A DNA stretch of 64,000 nucleotides from Culex pipiens pallens (taxonomy: Eukaryota > Arthropoda > Insecta > Diptera > Culicidae): contig NC_068939.1 of NCBI RefSeq assembly GCF_016801865.2, forward strand, positions 63,209,273 through 63,273,272. Direction: 5' to 3'. Of the stretch, positions 13,870 to 27,478 are shown piece by piece. A model generated the notes under the pieces. It had not been told where the DNA came from, searched no databases, and saw only the letters and a program-made list of their open reading frames with translations. Numbering within the stretch: position 1 is the first letter of the stretch; every line of letters begins with the position of its first letter. The position numbers and the translations under genes were made by a program.

Positions 13870-16800
13870 GTAAGAATTTACTTGAGAAGCAATATTTTTT
13901 CCCCAGAGCAAAAAAAAACAGCAAGTTCGAGTAGTAGGCGGCGCGCATATTTATTTCGTTCGTTCGACGATGCACAGTGCGTGTGTAGTAGTGTGTTTTG
14001 AAAGGTAGCACGACAAGAAAATGGAGGGAAACGTAAAAGTGTTAAGTTATTTGAGAGTATGGGAAGGGGAAAGTAACACACGGAAAGAAAATATCTCATT
14101 AACGATAAGATTGATATATTCGTAACATTATTGCGAGAAGTTAAGGGAAATAACAAAATAAAGGACAAAAATGACATAACAGTTAAGGTTAAAAAAATCG
14201 GAAAAAGGGATCAACAACCAAAGAAATAATCTTTACTATATTAAACAGCATACACGCGTACACGTACACACACACAAGCAAGTGACGACACACTGAGAAA
14301 AAAACACAATTTCAACTGAAGACATGAAATCATTGAAGGTAGTTTAAAGAAGTAATTAAATGTATAATTTTTAGAATTATATATTAACAAAAAATCTTAT
14401 ATACAGCACTTACACTTACGAAAAAAAAAGAAACTGATGAGGAATGGTGAGCAAATTTGTAACTACGTAGTCTGCGTGACATTTGAAGCACTCTCACTCA
14501 CACAAATACACATACAGACTCGAAGCGTGCGAGAACAATGACAAGCTCTCGCCAATGATAGATAGAGAGAAAAGGCGACAGAGAGAGGGAGAAAAGTTGC
14601 GTTTTTTAAACTACGAGCAATGCAAATAAAATGTTCAGTTTTTTTTTCCAGTAGGTAGAAAAGCTGTTTTGACTTCTTTTTTTGTAATTTTCTGTTATCG
14701 TGTTTAGATTGTTAGTGGTTATTTTTAAGTTCGTTTTGTTTCGCTTTAATTTTCCGAACAACATTCAACATGGGGAAAGAAGCAGAACAGCGATGGGGGA
14801 AAACACGTAATTTAAAACTAAAGGAAAAGAAAACTGCTGAATGAGATACAATTAAGCGAGTAGACAGAGAAAGACATGTGATGAATTTTTTTCTTACACA
14901 AAATAATAAAAAAAATCATTCATTTCGTTTTTCGCTAGAACGCATAAAGGGCTGTGATTTTAGTGGTAGAAAATTTGTTGTTTAAAAATGAAGTAAATTT
15001 TGTTTATGACTCGAGATGTAGAACAAACAAACAAAAAAGAAACGTGGAACAACTAAACGCTAAACAAAAGAAAGTGAAAGAAAGAGAGAAATATTATGAA
15101 ATTATTTTTAAACAAAGAGGAATAAAAGACAAAAACGGACCTGCGGCCGGCTCTGGCCGGTTCCGGCGCGTGGTCTCGTTTAGAACTAAGGTGCTCTTAT
15201 GACTAAAAAAAACTGAACTACTTAAAAGTGCAAATATTTCTTCGCCAGAAAGCAACCACCACCACCACCACCACGAGAACAAGAAAATACTTCTTCTGCA
15301 ACGTCAGCAGCAGTGCGTTTTGACACGGCTCTCACACCGGAGAGTGTCTGAAATTCCACAGAAAACAAAACAAATAAAAAATGTCTTAAATCCAGGTCGC
15401 CACCCAGAAAACAAAAACAAAACTATTGCAAAGTTTGCTAAGAAATAGTTACACAAAATGCCGACGCCGCCACCACCACCACCATGCCAAGTCAAGCCAA
15501 GCAATATTAATGAAACCAAAATATGCAAAATTAAAGGAAAAAAAAATCACAAACACACTATTTGGAGCAAAATGGCAATCAAAGAGTCAAAAAACATTGT
15601 TTGTTATAACACACATCTAAACCACGTCCCTTTATGTGTATTTTTTCAAATGCTTTTACTATTTTTCCGTTGTTTGCTTTTCGTTTTCGGTTTTCGCTAG
15701 AGAAAAGTTTTAAAAAAATAAACAAACAAAAAAATCGTAGCAAATTGAGCTGTAAGAAAAGCTTCTGTTACTGAGAAAAAGCAAGCATTTTCGTTCATAT
15801 CACTAAACCTAGAGCGTTCGAAATGTGAGTAAAAAAATCATAGTTGAGAAAGAGAGAAAACGGAGGAGAGAGCAAAAAAATCACATGTGAACTCAACTCA
15901 TCGTAATAATTTAGAGGTCTTCCCAGTTTCTGACCCACTTTGGAAGAATTTCCGGTTTGTCAGCGCCCAACTCAAGCCAAATTTTTCACGCGAATAATGT
16001 TTGAAGAAAAATAAGTCGTAACATAATTGTTTAACACACACACACATTCTTACACACTCACACACTGAAACACACACCTTGTATAATCACTCACACACAC
16101 TTACGCAGGTGAGAAAAAACAAATGAATAGAGAAGAAACAATACTTGATCCCCGCTCCGGTTATAGTTTCAACACACACTCACACCAGTGTAGCAAAGCA
16201 TAACCTTAAACAAATAACAATGTGTAATCTTTCCCCCTTAACCCCCTTGTTCTTTGAAGAAAAAGAAGAAGAAGAAAAACTGCATAGCGTAAAAAGCGAG
16301 AGAATATTAACAAACAAATATCAACAAAACAAAAGAAACAAGATAAACTGTGTGCCAAATTTAAGTGAAACATATGAAAATATAATTATCTCTTAGTAAA
16401 AAAAAAGCTTATTGTTTAACAAGCGAGATGAAGAAAATAAAAACAGAACATAAAAATCTAGTTTGTTAATGTTTAGTGAAAACTTGAGATTGAAGTTAGT
16501 TCTTTTTATACATTAAATAAAACAATTATTATTAACTAGTAGTAAACAGCAAGCAGGAAAAAAGAAGCCACACGAGCCAAATCATTAGTAGCTTGAACAA
16601 AAGGAAAAAGTTAGAACAAAGCAAGCTAGAAGAGAAAAGAACGTAAAATGCAAGAGTGGAAGTAATTATTGCTCATTTTTTACTTATTTATAAAACAAAA
16701 TCGTAAACAAATCGTAGTAGGTCACACACACACAGGTTTTCTTTCACGCGAAATGTAACCGAATTTCACACTCACTCACGTTTTAGGCGCAAAATTGCAT

Positions 16801-19800
16801 GCGAAAAAAGGATTAGTTGAACACTCACCACACACTCACTCACACACACTGTCCCCTTGTTGTTAGAGAAAGTGACAAAAATTGTAAACGCAAGAAAACA
16901 AAAGTGGTTCATAGTTTTTAAACACGCAATTGAGACTGATTTGATTTCGAAATTATCTTGTATGTGTTTTATTGAAGGAAGAAAAAACAAAAAAGAAGCG
17001 TTAAGTTGTAAGCCTTTAATTGATCAATTATAAATTGACCGGAAATCATTCGTACTAAGTTTAGTTTCAATGTTTTTTTACTTCTTTAATTTTTATTCAG
17101 TCCATTCAAACAAGTGCATACTTTTAAAAACATTATTTTACAAACGGTAATCAAACGCTAGGTTTAAGTATCTTATTAATTCTATGCTATATATACACAC
17201 ATACACACATTTTTAAGGCAATTTATGGATATAGAAAATATAAACTTTTTAATTTTCAAATCACACCAACGCGCCTCTCTTTATTTCCGTCCTTTCCGTT
17301 GTGACACCGCTCACCCCCCCTCTGTTTTTCGTTCGTTCGTTTCGTTTCCTTTCTCACCACCAACCGTTGCGACGCTGCTCGGGGGTTGGAGTCTCGGCTA
17401 ACCGTCGAAGCGTTCGTATTCACCACTGCCGCGCGCTGCGCACGCACGCTTGGATGACAAACTGTAGAGATTCACCACCCTTTTCTTCCCTCTGTTTTTG
17501 TTGTTTTTTTTTTTTTGGTTTCAATCGACGTCGTTGACCGGCCACGTGTTTTCGGTTGCAGAATTTTGTTTTTTGAATAGGACTTTTCGAAAAATAACTA
17601 TGCTATGAAGTTGGAGTGCCGTCTCGAAATAAACGCCTCAACTGGCTCATTTTCAGCAGGATTTTCACTGTCTTACCACCGGTCTGCTCACTAATTACAA
17701 TTTACTTACAACTTCAGTGTTTTTTCACAGCTAAGAATCGAGAATTCGTCACTTACCTCTCACGTTTTCCCAATTTGAAAGCGTTGCTGAAGTCCAACAA
17801 CTTGCGTTTGATGTTTCACGCCAACTTAACATTTCAGCACAGGGTTGCTTTGTTTTTTGGTTCGCGAGGGGTGTGCCACTTCTCATGGAATCTTAAATAA
17901 AAATAAGTAGAGTTTTCTTTTAAGAATGAAATTCTGCGACTTTTTGTTGTTTTTCCTTCTATTGTTGTGCAAGTCTCGCTGGCAAATTTAAACCACATAA
18001 AAATTAAAAATCGAGCTATATCGCGATCGCACCTTAAATTACGATAATAAATAGGGACAATCCAAACCGTTTTCGTTTCTGCGTTTCTTAGCGGCGAAAG
18101 CTCTGTGTAGAACAAATCGTAATGTTATAAAATCTTAATGGAAGAACGTAAATTTTCTGCATGAGAGTACCAAAAAAAACAAACAGAATATAAATGTGTT
18201 ACAAGTTATCTTTTGCAAGAACACCTAGAAACTATTGATAGTAACGCGTCACTACACAGAAGATTCAGCAATTTGTCATGTATTCAAATATTCACCCAGA
18301 TTCCAGCGTAACAAAATAGTCCTAATTAATTCAGTGTACCAGTAGATGTAATTTTCGTCACTTCTTCCCCGTTTACAACGTGTGTAAATCATACCAAAAC
18401 TTGATCGATCACAAGTTTCTTTCACTCACACCCGGACACATTCTCGAACGTGCCACATAATAAAAACAAACAAAAAAAATCAAGTTTTTCACCTAGCGAA
18501 CTAATTTACCCACACAGCCAAGCATATTCACTCACACAAACCCCGAAGTCACTTCACAATTAATAATCTTGCATTAAAAAAACACACACACAGTTCTTAC
18601 AGTAAAGCAGAAGAAAAACAAGTTGTTCAAGCGAGTCGTATTATGGAAAAGTTTACAAAAAATGATAAAAAATAAAAACAGTATATATATTAAAGATAAA
18701 TGAAACAAATGTCATAATTTACAAATGAAGCTTTACATTTAATTGTAATTTTTTATATTTATTATACATATATATTAAGTGAGTCGATAAAAAAAACACA
18801 AGTAAATTAATTATATAGACAGTATATATATAAACAATTAAAACTTAGACCTGAAGTAGCTGCTCAGCAGAGGTATTGATTCGATCAGTATTAAACAAGA
18901 AAAGAAAAAACAAAATACACACGTAAATACACACGCACCGTAAACTTACACAAATTTGTAAGCAAGTGCAGTGTTTGCGTAGTGTTGAAAATATGATAAA
19001 AAAAATCACACGTACACTTACACACATACACTGGTACTGCAAAGAATGTATTTAGAGTTGAATTAAACTTAACAAAAAGCAGATATAGTGTTAGAATTGA
19101 TAGTTTTTATATAGCGAATTAAAGCAAAAAAAAAAAAACAAGTGAGAGAGAAATTGGGAGGAAAGGGGAAGATAAGGGAAAGAATGCCTGAACGATACAC
19201 AAGAGAAAGCAAAAAGAAGTACATTTTTTGGAAGCAAACCGTGAGGAAAACCAACACTTTTTGAAACAAATTTGGGTTAATTTTTAAGGGGTACAACAGA
19301 AGAGTTAAGCTATTTACTGCACGATTAGCTAATCTTGAATGCAAACGAACAACAGCAACAAGTAATGACAACACATGAAATAATACAGGAATTTTCTAAA
19401 ACATGAAGATTACTTTTACGCCAAATACAACAAACCACAGCTGGGTCGCCCAGAATAGTCAGAGCAAAAAAGTAAAGAAGAGAATAATACACACTTAAAA
19501 AAACAAGATTTTTTCATTTATTGCTCAATCTCGATCTCACAGAAGCAGCTGGAAAAATCCCGTTGTTAAGGAGCGCCACCTTAAGCATAACAAGTCAAGA
19601 AACACGTTTTCTTTCTCAATGTCTGCAAAGTTATTAAACCTAACCAAACGAAAGTAAAGTAATTTTTGCACCCAAATATTACAAAAAAAACACACACACA
19701 CACACATTCATTAACACTAACTTACACGTGCAAGTGAAGATCCAACCACGTTTTTGATAATCCAAGTTCTGAATCAGTGTTTTTTCTCTCGAAATGCCAG

Positions 19801-20715
19801 TTTATGATAAATGTCGAATTTAAACACGTTTTAGGATTACCGCCAAAGCCAAATAAGAATCCAAATCGTTATATAAATGTGATTTTCCCATATCGTTAAA
19901 AAGAAAGATCAACAATACACAACACACTCAAACATTCATAATTGTAAGCAATTTAAACCGAAACAAAAGACCCAGTTTGTTCAAACCTTCCACAGATTTT
20001 CGACAGTGTTTTCCCAACCCTGAACCGAACCCCGTATGCCACCAACACTCAAAGAAAACCTTTCCTCAAATCCGTACTTGAATTGTTTAAATATTTTTCA
20101 AACCTTCCAAAAAACAACCCACAATCAATTGCTTTCACCAATGCAGAAACGGAACCCCCAGCAAGAACTTTATGAAAAAAAAAATCCGCAAAACCAACCA
20201 TTCCGAAAGACACTTGAAAACAAACAAAAAATGGTAAAGTAAACAAAAAACACACAATACTCTAGATTTGTAACGGAATGCAAGGCAATCATATAAATAG
20301 AGCTTCTTTTTTAAGGACAACAATGCAAAACCAAGAAGAAGGGACAGGAAGAACCGTCATGTTGTGTATTCATTGACCACCCATATTTCCGGATGGAGTT
20401 GTGCGAGTGACGCAGACAACACAAACACATTCACACGTACACACTTTTAATGCATAAACAAACAAAAAAAACAAGATGGGAAATTTTGGGGACAGGAAAG
20501 TGGGATCCAGAAGCGATAGAAAATGAGGAAAACCCTGGAATAATGGTGAGGAAACAATTAATGCGGTAAACAAAAGAAAAAAACGGTAAAACAATTTATA
20601 TGAAGTATATTTATATTTTGTAAACAATGGGTACTTAAATGAACAAAACAAATCTAAACGGAAGCAAAAAAAACTATTGTGTATTGTTGAATGGACAAGA
20701 AAAAATGATATTAGT
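13870..20715 (+). other. Long A-rich, CA-rich block (possible distal 3' UTR)
   Basis: Nearly 7 kb of sequence with consistent plus-strand A excess, CACACA microsatellites (for example 16034-16075, 18585, 19690), AAACAAACAAA words, several AATAAA hexamers and no recognisable transposon, gene or tRNA. Such uniform, transposon-free, strand-asymmetric sequence is unlike the repeat-filled region to its right. It ends at a canonical poly(A) signal (20716). A pyrimidine-rich, GC-richer patch at 17260-17560 interrupts the pattern. The UTR reading is inference; a noncoding RNA is an alternative. Confidence 0.35.
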
Positions 20716-20755
20716 AATAAAGGAAGGAGAAAAAAAACGGGTCGCGTGTTTTATT
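20716..20755 (+). terminator. Candidate poly(A) signal with GT-rich downstream element
   Basis: AATAAA occurs at 20716-20721, followed about 25-30 bases later by CGCGTGTTTTATTT. Hexamer plus GU-rich downstream element is the standard cleavage layout. The A-rich compositional block ends here, which makes this hexamer more credible than the others. Confidence 0.45.
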
Positions 20756-21710
20756 TCGAAATGATGACCAAACATTGACAGGGCTTCCATACATCGTACA
20801 TAACAATTGGTTTTATTTTTGTATTATAAAAATTGAAATAAAAGACAAGAATTTGCATGAAAATTATAAAAAAGTGATAAGTAATGGTTATAAAATCGTG
20901 TATTTTACCGTTTTGCTTAAAAGGCTTAGTGATTTTTTAACCACAAAAAATGCACAAAATGTTTAAAAAAAATTCACGGAACGTGAAAAATTCCACAATA
21001 ACTAATAAAAACTTAGAAAATATTTTTGAATACCGTAATCTGGGCCGAATCGGGACTACAGTCTGAATAGGGACAGCAGTTTTTAGAGCACTTAAAGCTT
21101 TTAAATTTGGAAATGGATGCACACATTTTGTTGATCTGAGTCTGTTCTAACCGAAACCAACCAGAAAAATCAAAATATTGTGCTCCAACATGGTTTAAAA
21201 GGCTGTCAGAATTCGCCCCATGAGTTTACGGTAAAGAACCCAAGCATAGTAATTTTCCATTTTGAAAATTTACTGTTTTCAGTTTCAGTAAAAATCAAAT
21301 CTTCATAATTCAAGGGAATTTCACGAAACTAAGGAAAAACTAATATATTCCATATAGGGCTGATTGAGTTTTTTTTAACCCAAATCAATCTTTAATGAAC
21401 CGAGTATCTTAAATTTTCTTTTGGAATTCTTCTGTTTAAATGAAATGGTAGTCAAATTATCATATAACTAATTTACTTTAATACTTTAATTTGCTTTCTA
21501 AAAATAGTTTTCAATAAAAAAAATCTCGGGGAACTCTTTGACAAACTATGCATTGTAATTTCACAATATTTAAAACTATTTTGAACGTATAAATTGTTTT
21601 GTCCATCAAAACAGCTTGAGTGTGCACGAAAAAAAAATGCAAATTTACAATGACTTTCTGCTCAAATTTGGCAGGGCTTTTGATATTATCAAAACATTCA
21701 AAAATTGATT
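20756..21710. other. AT-rich noncoding sequence with repeat fragments
   Basis: No gene. The stretch at 21620-21710 (GTGCACGAAAAA, then CTCAAATTTGGCAGGGC and GATATTATCAAAACAT) matches the module at 31640-31730 inside the Mutator-like foldback and its inverted copy near 33870-33920. Confidence 0.5.
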
Positions 21711-21948
21711 TATCTTAAAGTTCACGTTTTCCCCTTTCTGAAACACCCCTGGTTTTTAAAATTTGATTGTTTCTACGCATATTTAATGCCATTTTAAAAT
21801 TAGAATTTGACTTGCATGTAAGTTGGAAAAACTTGAATGAGAACCAACTGAAAATATAATTTTAAAATGGCTATAAATATGTGTAGAAACAATCAAATTT
21901 TGAAAACCAGGGGTGTTTCAGAAAGGGGAAAACGTGAACTTTAAGATA
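21711..21948. repeat. Long hairpin, about 92-bp arms
   Basis: The sequence from TATCTTAAAGTTCACG to GCCATTTTAAAATTA is repeated in reverse complement, ending CGTGAACTTTAAGATA. The arms differ at only a few positions, around a loop of about 55 bases. Such high arm identity suggests either a young foldback element or ongoing arm-to-arm conversion. Confidence 0.85.
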
Positions 21949-23654
21949 CATGTATTGGTTTAGATGTTTATTCAATAGTTCTTTTGTAAAATAGTCGACA
22001 AAGTAGCTAATTTTGGCCTAAACTAACATTGCAAACGGGTGTATCTCAAAATTGGGACCATTTGGAGCAATTCTGGACCCGGATTCGGATTCAGCAGGCA
22101 AAATTCTACTAGGAACACATATACTCGTCTCAGAGACAAAATCTTGTTGGACTGTGTAATTAACATGTTTCGGGATTATTTTTCAAGTGAGTGACTAACT
22201 AATGTTCAAAAGAACATGTTGCCGGTAGTTGGAAGCAATTTCATTTCTAAAGGGCTTTGAAAACGTTAGCGCAAGTGAAAAGATAATGATGGCGACTTTC
22301 GTTAAGCAGTCATCTTGCGTGTGGATGTGTGTGCCACCAAAATGATGAGAAATGGTCTCGCAAAGTAGAAATTATGATCAAAAGTGCATTAAATTTGATC
22401 TTTTTGGCCAGTAAATGTCATAAATTTGCGTGCTTACTCGAGGCGGTGCCGTTGCTGGTTAGTTTATATCCTAAATTGTATTTTTGGAGCTTTAATCGAG
22501 CATCAAACTCTCCATATGACGAAGAAAGGCGTTTGATTAGAATGGGTACATTTTCTCTACCTCCCCACAAATCGTTATTAATACTCGTTAAACTGGTTCC
22601 GTGTGCCTGACGAAGGCCAATATTCAAAAAAAAAATATTTTTAAATGAGATAAAAATATGGTTATGTTTTTCATATAAAAGCTAGAGAGCTTTTGATTCT
22701 TGCATTTTTCAAATATGCAAAATTCAAAAATTGGGCATCGTCATGCACACGGGAGGTCTTTTGAGTCTTCTCCCCAATTTTACCCAATTTGGTCCATCCT
22801 ATCTTAAGAAAAAAATGTTCGCAAAGTTTGATAGTTTGCTTTGCGCATGGCAAAATTTTGTGCTTAAATCGTCTCTTACTGAGTTTAATAATGAAATATC
22901 TTCATAAATCTTTAAAGAGTGATCAACTTTCAAGTGGATTTAATACATTTTCTGTAATAAGTTTTTTTTTGCATTTTCTACATGTATGTAACCCCTTAAC
23001 AAGAAGACTTCCATCATTGCCATGATTTTTCGTTCAAAGATATAAATTTTGCGTTTCTATCAATATTTTGACAAAATTCCTTCTACAAGTTGTTTAGAAT
23101 AGTGCCATACACATGCTCATTCCTTTTGGTAACGATTGTCCCATTCCTTGCTAAGTTATTCAAATCGTCATTAATCAATGATTGCCAACTAGGACGTCAA
23201 TGATTGTTCCACAAAATTAAATAAATTTTGAAACACATTTGATTTACACCAAAAATTCTTTCAGTGGTGAAATTCGTTAAACTGAATTCAATACAGAGAA
23301 TTTTAGAGTGATGACCAATTTTCTTCGAAAATGATCAACGGCTTCACCTTAAAAGAAATTAAAAATATATATTTTTTGTTTTTTATTCTGCTTTTTCCAA
23401 CTGGGGAAAACCGGGACTAAAGTCTTAATAGTTTAATGTATTTTTTTCAATTTTTAAAATTATTAATATTCAAAAATGTAATAACCAGTCTTTTAAAAAT
23501 ATAGAGAGATAAATAAAAATATTTAAAGCACTAGGAACTTTTTTAATCTGTAAACTCAAATTTCAACAATTTTCATTTATGCTGATATATGCTGAATAAA
23601 TTTTTTTATTCTTTTAAATTCTTATCGATTAATATGTATTCAATTATTAATGAG
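21949..23654. other. Noncoding, partly repetitive sequence
   Basis: No coding frame is supportable. The GC-richer part at 22240-22640 is unrecognised. 'GGGACTAAAGTCTTAATAG'-type wording at 23400 resembles 21050-21075 and may be a diverged repeat. Confidence 0.3.
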
Positions 23655-24793
23655 CAATTCTCTACAAAATCGGTCTTTTTCTTAAATTTTAATTTTTGTA
23701 TTTTTTAATCCGACTGAAACTTTTTTGGTGCCTATGCCCAAAGAAGCCATTTTGTATCATTAGTTTGTCCTAATAATTTTCCATACAAATTCGGCAGCTG
23801 GCCATACAAAAATGATGTATAAAAATTCAAATATCTGTATCTTTTGGAAGAATTTTTTGATCGACTTGGTGTCTTCGGCAAAGTTGTAGGTATGGATATG
23901 GACTACACTGAAAAAAAAATGATGCAAGGTAAAAACATTTTTGGTGATTTTTTATTTAACTTTTTGTCGCTAAAACTTGATTTGCAAAAAAAAACTCAAT
24001 TTTTTTTTGATATATTTTAGAGGACATCAAATGCCAACTTTTCAGAAATTTCCAGGTTGTGCAAAAAATCTTTGAGCGAGTTATGAATTTTTGAATCAAT
24101 ACTGATTTTTTCAAAAAATCGAAAAATTGGTCGCAAAAATTTTTCAACTTCATTTTTCGATGTAAAATCAAATTTGCAATCAAAAAGTACTTAACTGAAA
24201 TTTTGATAAAGTGCACCGTTTTCATGTTATAGCCATTTTTAGGTGAAAATTGTCGCATTTTTTCATTTTTTAAATAAGTGCACATGTTTGCCCACCTTTG
24301 AAAAAAATATTTTTGAAAAGCTGAGAAAATTCTCTATATTTTGCATTTTTGAATTTTGTTGATACGACCCTTAGTTGCTGAGATATTGCCATGCAAAGGT
24401 TTAAAAACAGGAAAATTGATGTTTCATACATATCAAAAAATAAAAAAATTAAAAATAGTGTTTTTTTGCAAATCAAGTTTTAGTGACAAAAAGTTAAATT
24501 AAAAAAATCACCAATTTTTTTTTAACAGTGTATCATTTTTTTTCAGTGTAGTCTCTATCCATACCTACAACTTTGCCGAAGACACCAAATCGATCAAAAA
24601 ATTCCTCCAAAAGATACAGATTTTTCAATTTTCATACATCATTTTTGTATGGACAGCTGCCAAATTTGTATGGAAAATTTTATACAGAATCTAATAATGC
24701 AAAATGGCTTTTTTGGGCACCAAAAAAGTTTAAGTCGGATTGAAAAATACAAAAATTAAAATTCCAAAAAAAGACCGATATCGTGGAGAATTG
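23655..24793. mobile_element. Foldback element, about 335-bp arms
   Basis: The left arm (about 23655-23996) and right arm (about 24458-24793) are reverse complements with moderate divergence. Shared words include CTTTTTTGGTGCC, GTCTTCGGCAAAGTTGTAGG and AACTTGATTTGCAAAAAAA. The spacer (about 23997-24457) and inner left arm are related to 46950-47470. No protein is encoded and no TSD was resolved. Confidence 0.8.
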
Positions 24794-25640
24794 TTCTACT
24801 CTTTTTTTATCTATTGTGTTGCAAATGAAGGGCTTATGAAGCTTCGAGAAAACTGTCACTTCTTTTAAAGTAAATCAAAAATTATGAGCAATTGCATGCT
24901 TTATACACCTTGCACAAATAGAAAGACAACCAATAAAACATATGTTGGCAAAAACGTTTTGCAACGTAATTTTCAACTGCACACCTGACCTGGTCGCGCC
25001 AAGTTCGTACCCCGACCGCTTTTATGTGTGGCAAAACGGACCTCATTCCGTCGAGGACCCCGGGACGGAGTATCCTGAACCGAAAGAGTCGTCCTATAAA
25101 TATGAACTGGGTTAGAGCACACTGCTGGGTTGAATTAAAAGTCGCCTGTGGCACGACACTTTCTCACCACCGACCCGGGGAGACCAGCTGCAGCAGCGGA
25201 AGAAACTCCGTGTGCACATGAACTACACTAGTACTAATACTACTCATATTGGTGGTGGTGGTGGTGGGTTCAGGGATGAAAAAATGTTATTAGTTCAAGG
25301 ATAAACTTCGATATTGTGCCGCATAATGGCTTGTTGCCTTCACCCTGCCTGCGGGTTGGCCTCAGATTTCTGTTTCTTCTTTGTTGCTTCTTGTTTCGAC
25401 ATAGGGAAAATGGCGGGGAAACTGGAGAAGCGATTTTTTCTTTTAGCATATTTAGTAATGGCAATGGCATGTAGGTAATTACTGGCTTTGGCGAAACGTG
25501 ATGGACTTGGGAAACGGTTGCAACAAGAAAGGTGATCTTTAATATGATTAAACGATTTCTTTGTAAATAGTAGCAAGTTGTTAAAGTTTGTTTTTTCCTA
25601 ATATGAAGCAGTTTCAGTTTCAAAGCTCATAAAAAAGTCC
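24794..25640. other. Noncoding, apparently single-copy, GC-richer sequence
   Basis: 24960-25220 is GC-richer and contains CCTATAAATAT near 25096, a possible TATA box, but I see no initiator or downstream coding frame to support a promoter. A (GGT)n run sits at 25251-25267. The antisense frames at 25270-25623 carry no recognisable domain. Confidence 0.3.
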
Positions 25641-26560
25641 TTGTGATATGAATTGAGTTTGATTGTAAATTTGTCATCCTTAAGATTTTTCATAAAATAT
25701 TTTCCTGAATTTCTCATGAAGTTACCACAAACTCAAAATGGGAAAAGATACACAACAAGTGCATTAGCGAAAGTTTCCTCTCTCATCCTGGCACAACGAT
25801 AATAGTTTCTTTTGAAGGTTGATATTTAATTTATTTATTTTTTCCCCCATCTTTTCGTGACCGGCAGGCTGTGAGCGAAGGTATAATTAAATCCCCATTA
25901 AAGAGAAAATCGTTGTAAACTGAGAATGGCACTAAATGACGGGCTTGAAAGGTAGTTAGCGAGTTGCATTTCACCTTTGAACGCAATTTAATATGCACAT
26001 TAGAAGAGGGACGATAAAAACAAAGTATTTAGGTCGCGAATTAAGGCAAAATTATGACAAATTGCCAGTTGGATGTTTTATCGAACGAAAAGCAAATTCA
26101 AATTATTTTTAATTGCTTTAAAAACAAAATTTCGATTTCAGTAACTAACACTCTAACTGCCACCTCCCAGTTTCCACCTGAATGAGTCGGCAAATTAATT
26201 ACCCGTTTAATAGCAGTCAGCAGCAGAATAAGACCTACCTTTCCCAAATTAGACGCAATTTATTGCAGTTTTGCGTTTCCCCGTGGCACGCGGTGAGTGC
26301 AATTTACGCATCAACCTTTCGTTGTAGGTTCCGAATATAAATAGCCATTAGCGATGAGTCCGGCAAAGTTTGGCGGGGCGGCACGGCCTGATTTGTTTGT
26401 AAATAAACAAATTTTAAGATTTTAATTGCCGATTTTATTCGAGCCGACTAATGCTTCCGAGAAGTCTGCTGCTGGGGAATGGAGGAAGCGTTGAGAGGGA
26501 AGTTTTGGAATGTGAAAAATGAGAATTGTGTTGGTTTTTGTGGGAACTTTCAAATTAAAT
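25641..26560. promoter_or_regulatory. Candidate cis-regulatory module (unproven)
   Basis: This is transposon-free sequence with clusters of homeodomain-like cores (GGCAAATTAATTACCC near 26190, TATAATTAAATC near 25880) and GATA-like words. GC-richer islands such as GGCACGCGGTGAGTGC alternate with AT-rich ones. That texture is typical of insect enhancers, but no factor or target can be named. Inference only. Confidence 0.25.
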
Positions 26561-26767
26561 TTTGTATTAATCGATACATTTAAAACGAAATTGAATTTAT
26601 AGTACCATCAAAAAATTATTGCTAGTACCTACGACAAGAAAAAAAAAATAAAATAAAAATTGACATTCATCTGAACATTGTTTTATTTTTAGAGGGTAAC
26701 CCAACCCCACCTCTAGGAGGACTTCGATCTTAAAATTCGCCAAATATCAATTTTCCTCCAAATTTTG

Positions 26768-26850
26768 ACCGGTAGGGGATGGGTTTCGACTAGCGGCGTG
26801 CTGGGTTTCCAATCCAGAGGTCGTGAGTTCGATTCTCGTACCGGGATGAT
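26768..26850 (+). repeat. tRNA-Gly(TCC)-like sequence, SINE head or tRNA relic
   Basis: A cloverleaf can be drawn: acceptor CCGGTA/TACCGG, anticodon arm CTGGG-TTTCCAA-TCCAG with anticodon TCC, and a B box AGTTCGATTCTC. The A-box region is poor. It is followed by a short A-rich tail, so I read it as a tRNA-derived SINE rather than a working tRNA. Confidence 0.55.
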
Positions 26851-27478
26851 GAAGTTTTTTAAAAAAAAACTCTTAAAATTCAAGAAAATATTAGGGCTGA
26901 AGGTTTCACTTGTTTTTTTTAATTTTATTTATTTTTTTTTATTATTATTATTATAGAGACTTTACACCATTGTGCATTCATCTCTTCAAGGTGGATAGTG
27001 AAAGAGGAAAGATTACAGAGTTCAAGATCACTTCAATAATTCTTACCATGCTTTTTTTCTAACGATTTCTGTCTATGTTTCAAATATTTAGCGGAATATT
27101 TAAAGAGTTAATTATCAAGTTCTTCAAGTTTATCTTCATCCTCTTCTTCCAAGGATTTAGAAGTTATCTCACAACACTTTTTCTTATAATATTTTGCTTT
27201 TATGACATCTTCATCTTCTTCATCTGTTTCTTCTGCAGCCATCTCTTGTTCACTTGTTTGATGTCACTTTGCCAATGTTTAAAAATTACATTTTTTTTTT
27301 CTGGGGTAATCTTTGGCTGTGTTTCTCACTAACATTTTATATATTTTATGTAAAAATATGTATGCAGTAATTTTTGTTGGCTTCAAAGTATTTTTTCTTT
27401 TAATTTAAATGAAAATGGTTTCATTCTGGAGCCGAAAAAGTGGCTGAAAAAAACATTAAAAAACTAGAAAGTCAACAG
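26851..27478. other. AT-rich noncoding sequence
   Basis: No gene. 27050-27290 is pyrimidine-rich (CTTCATCCTC, TTCTTCTTC). Confidence 0.3.

Noticed and set aside
25090..25125. Core promoter at CCTATAAATAT
   Set aside because: There is a TATA-like word only. No initiator at the right distance and no downstream coding exon.
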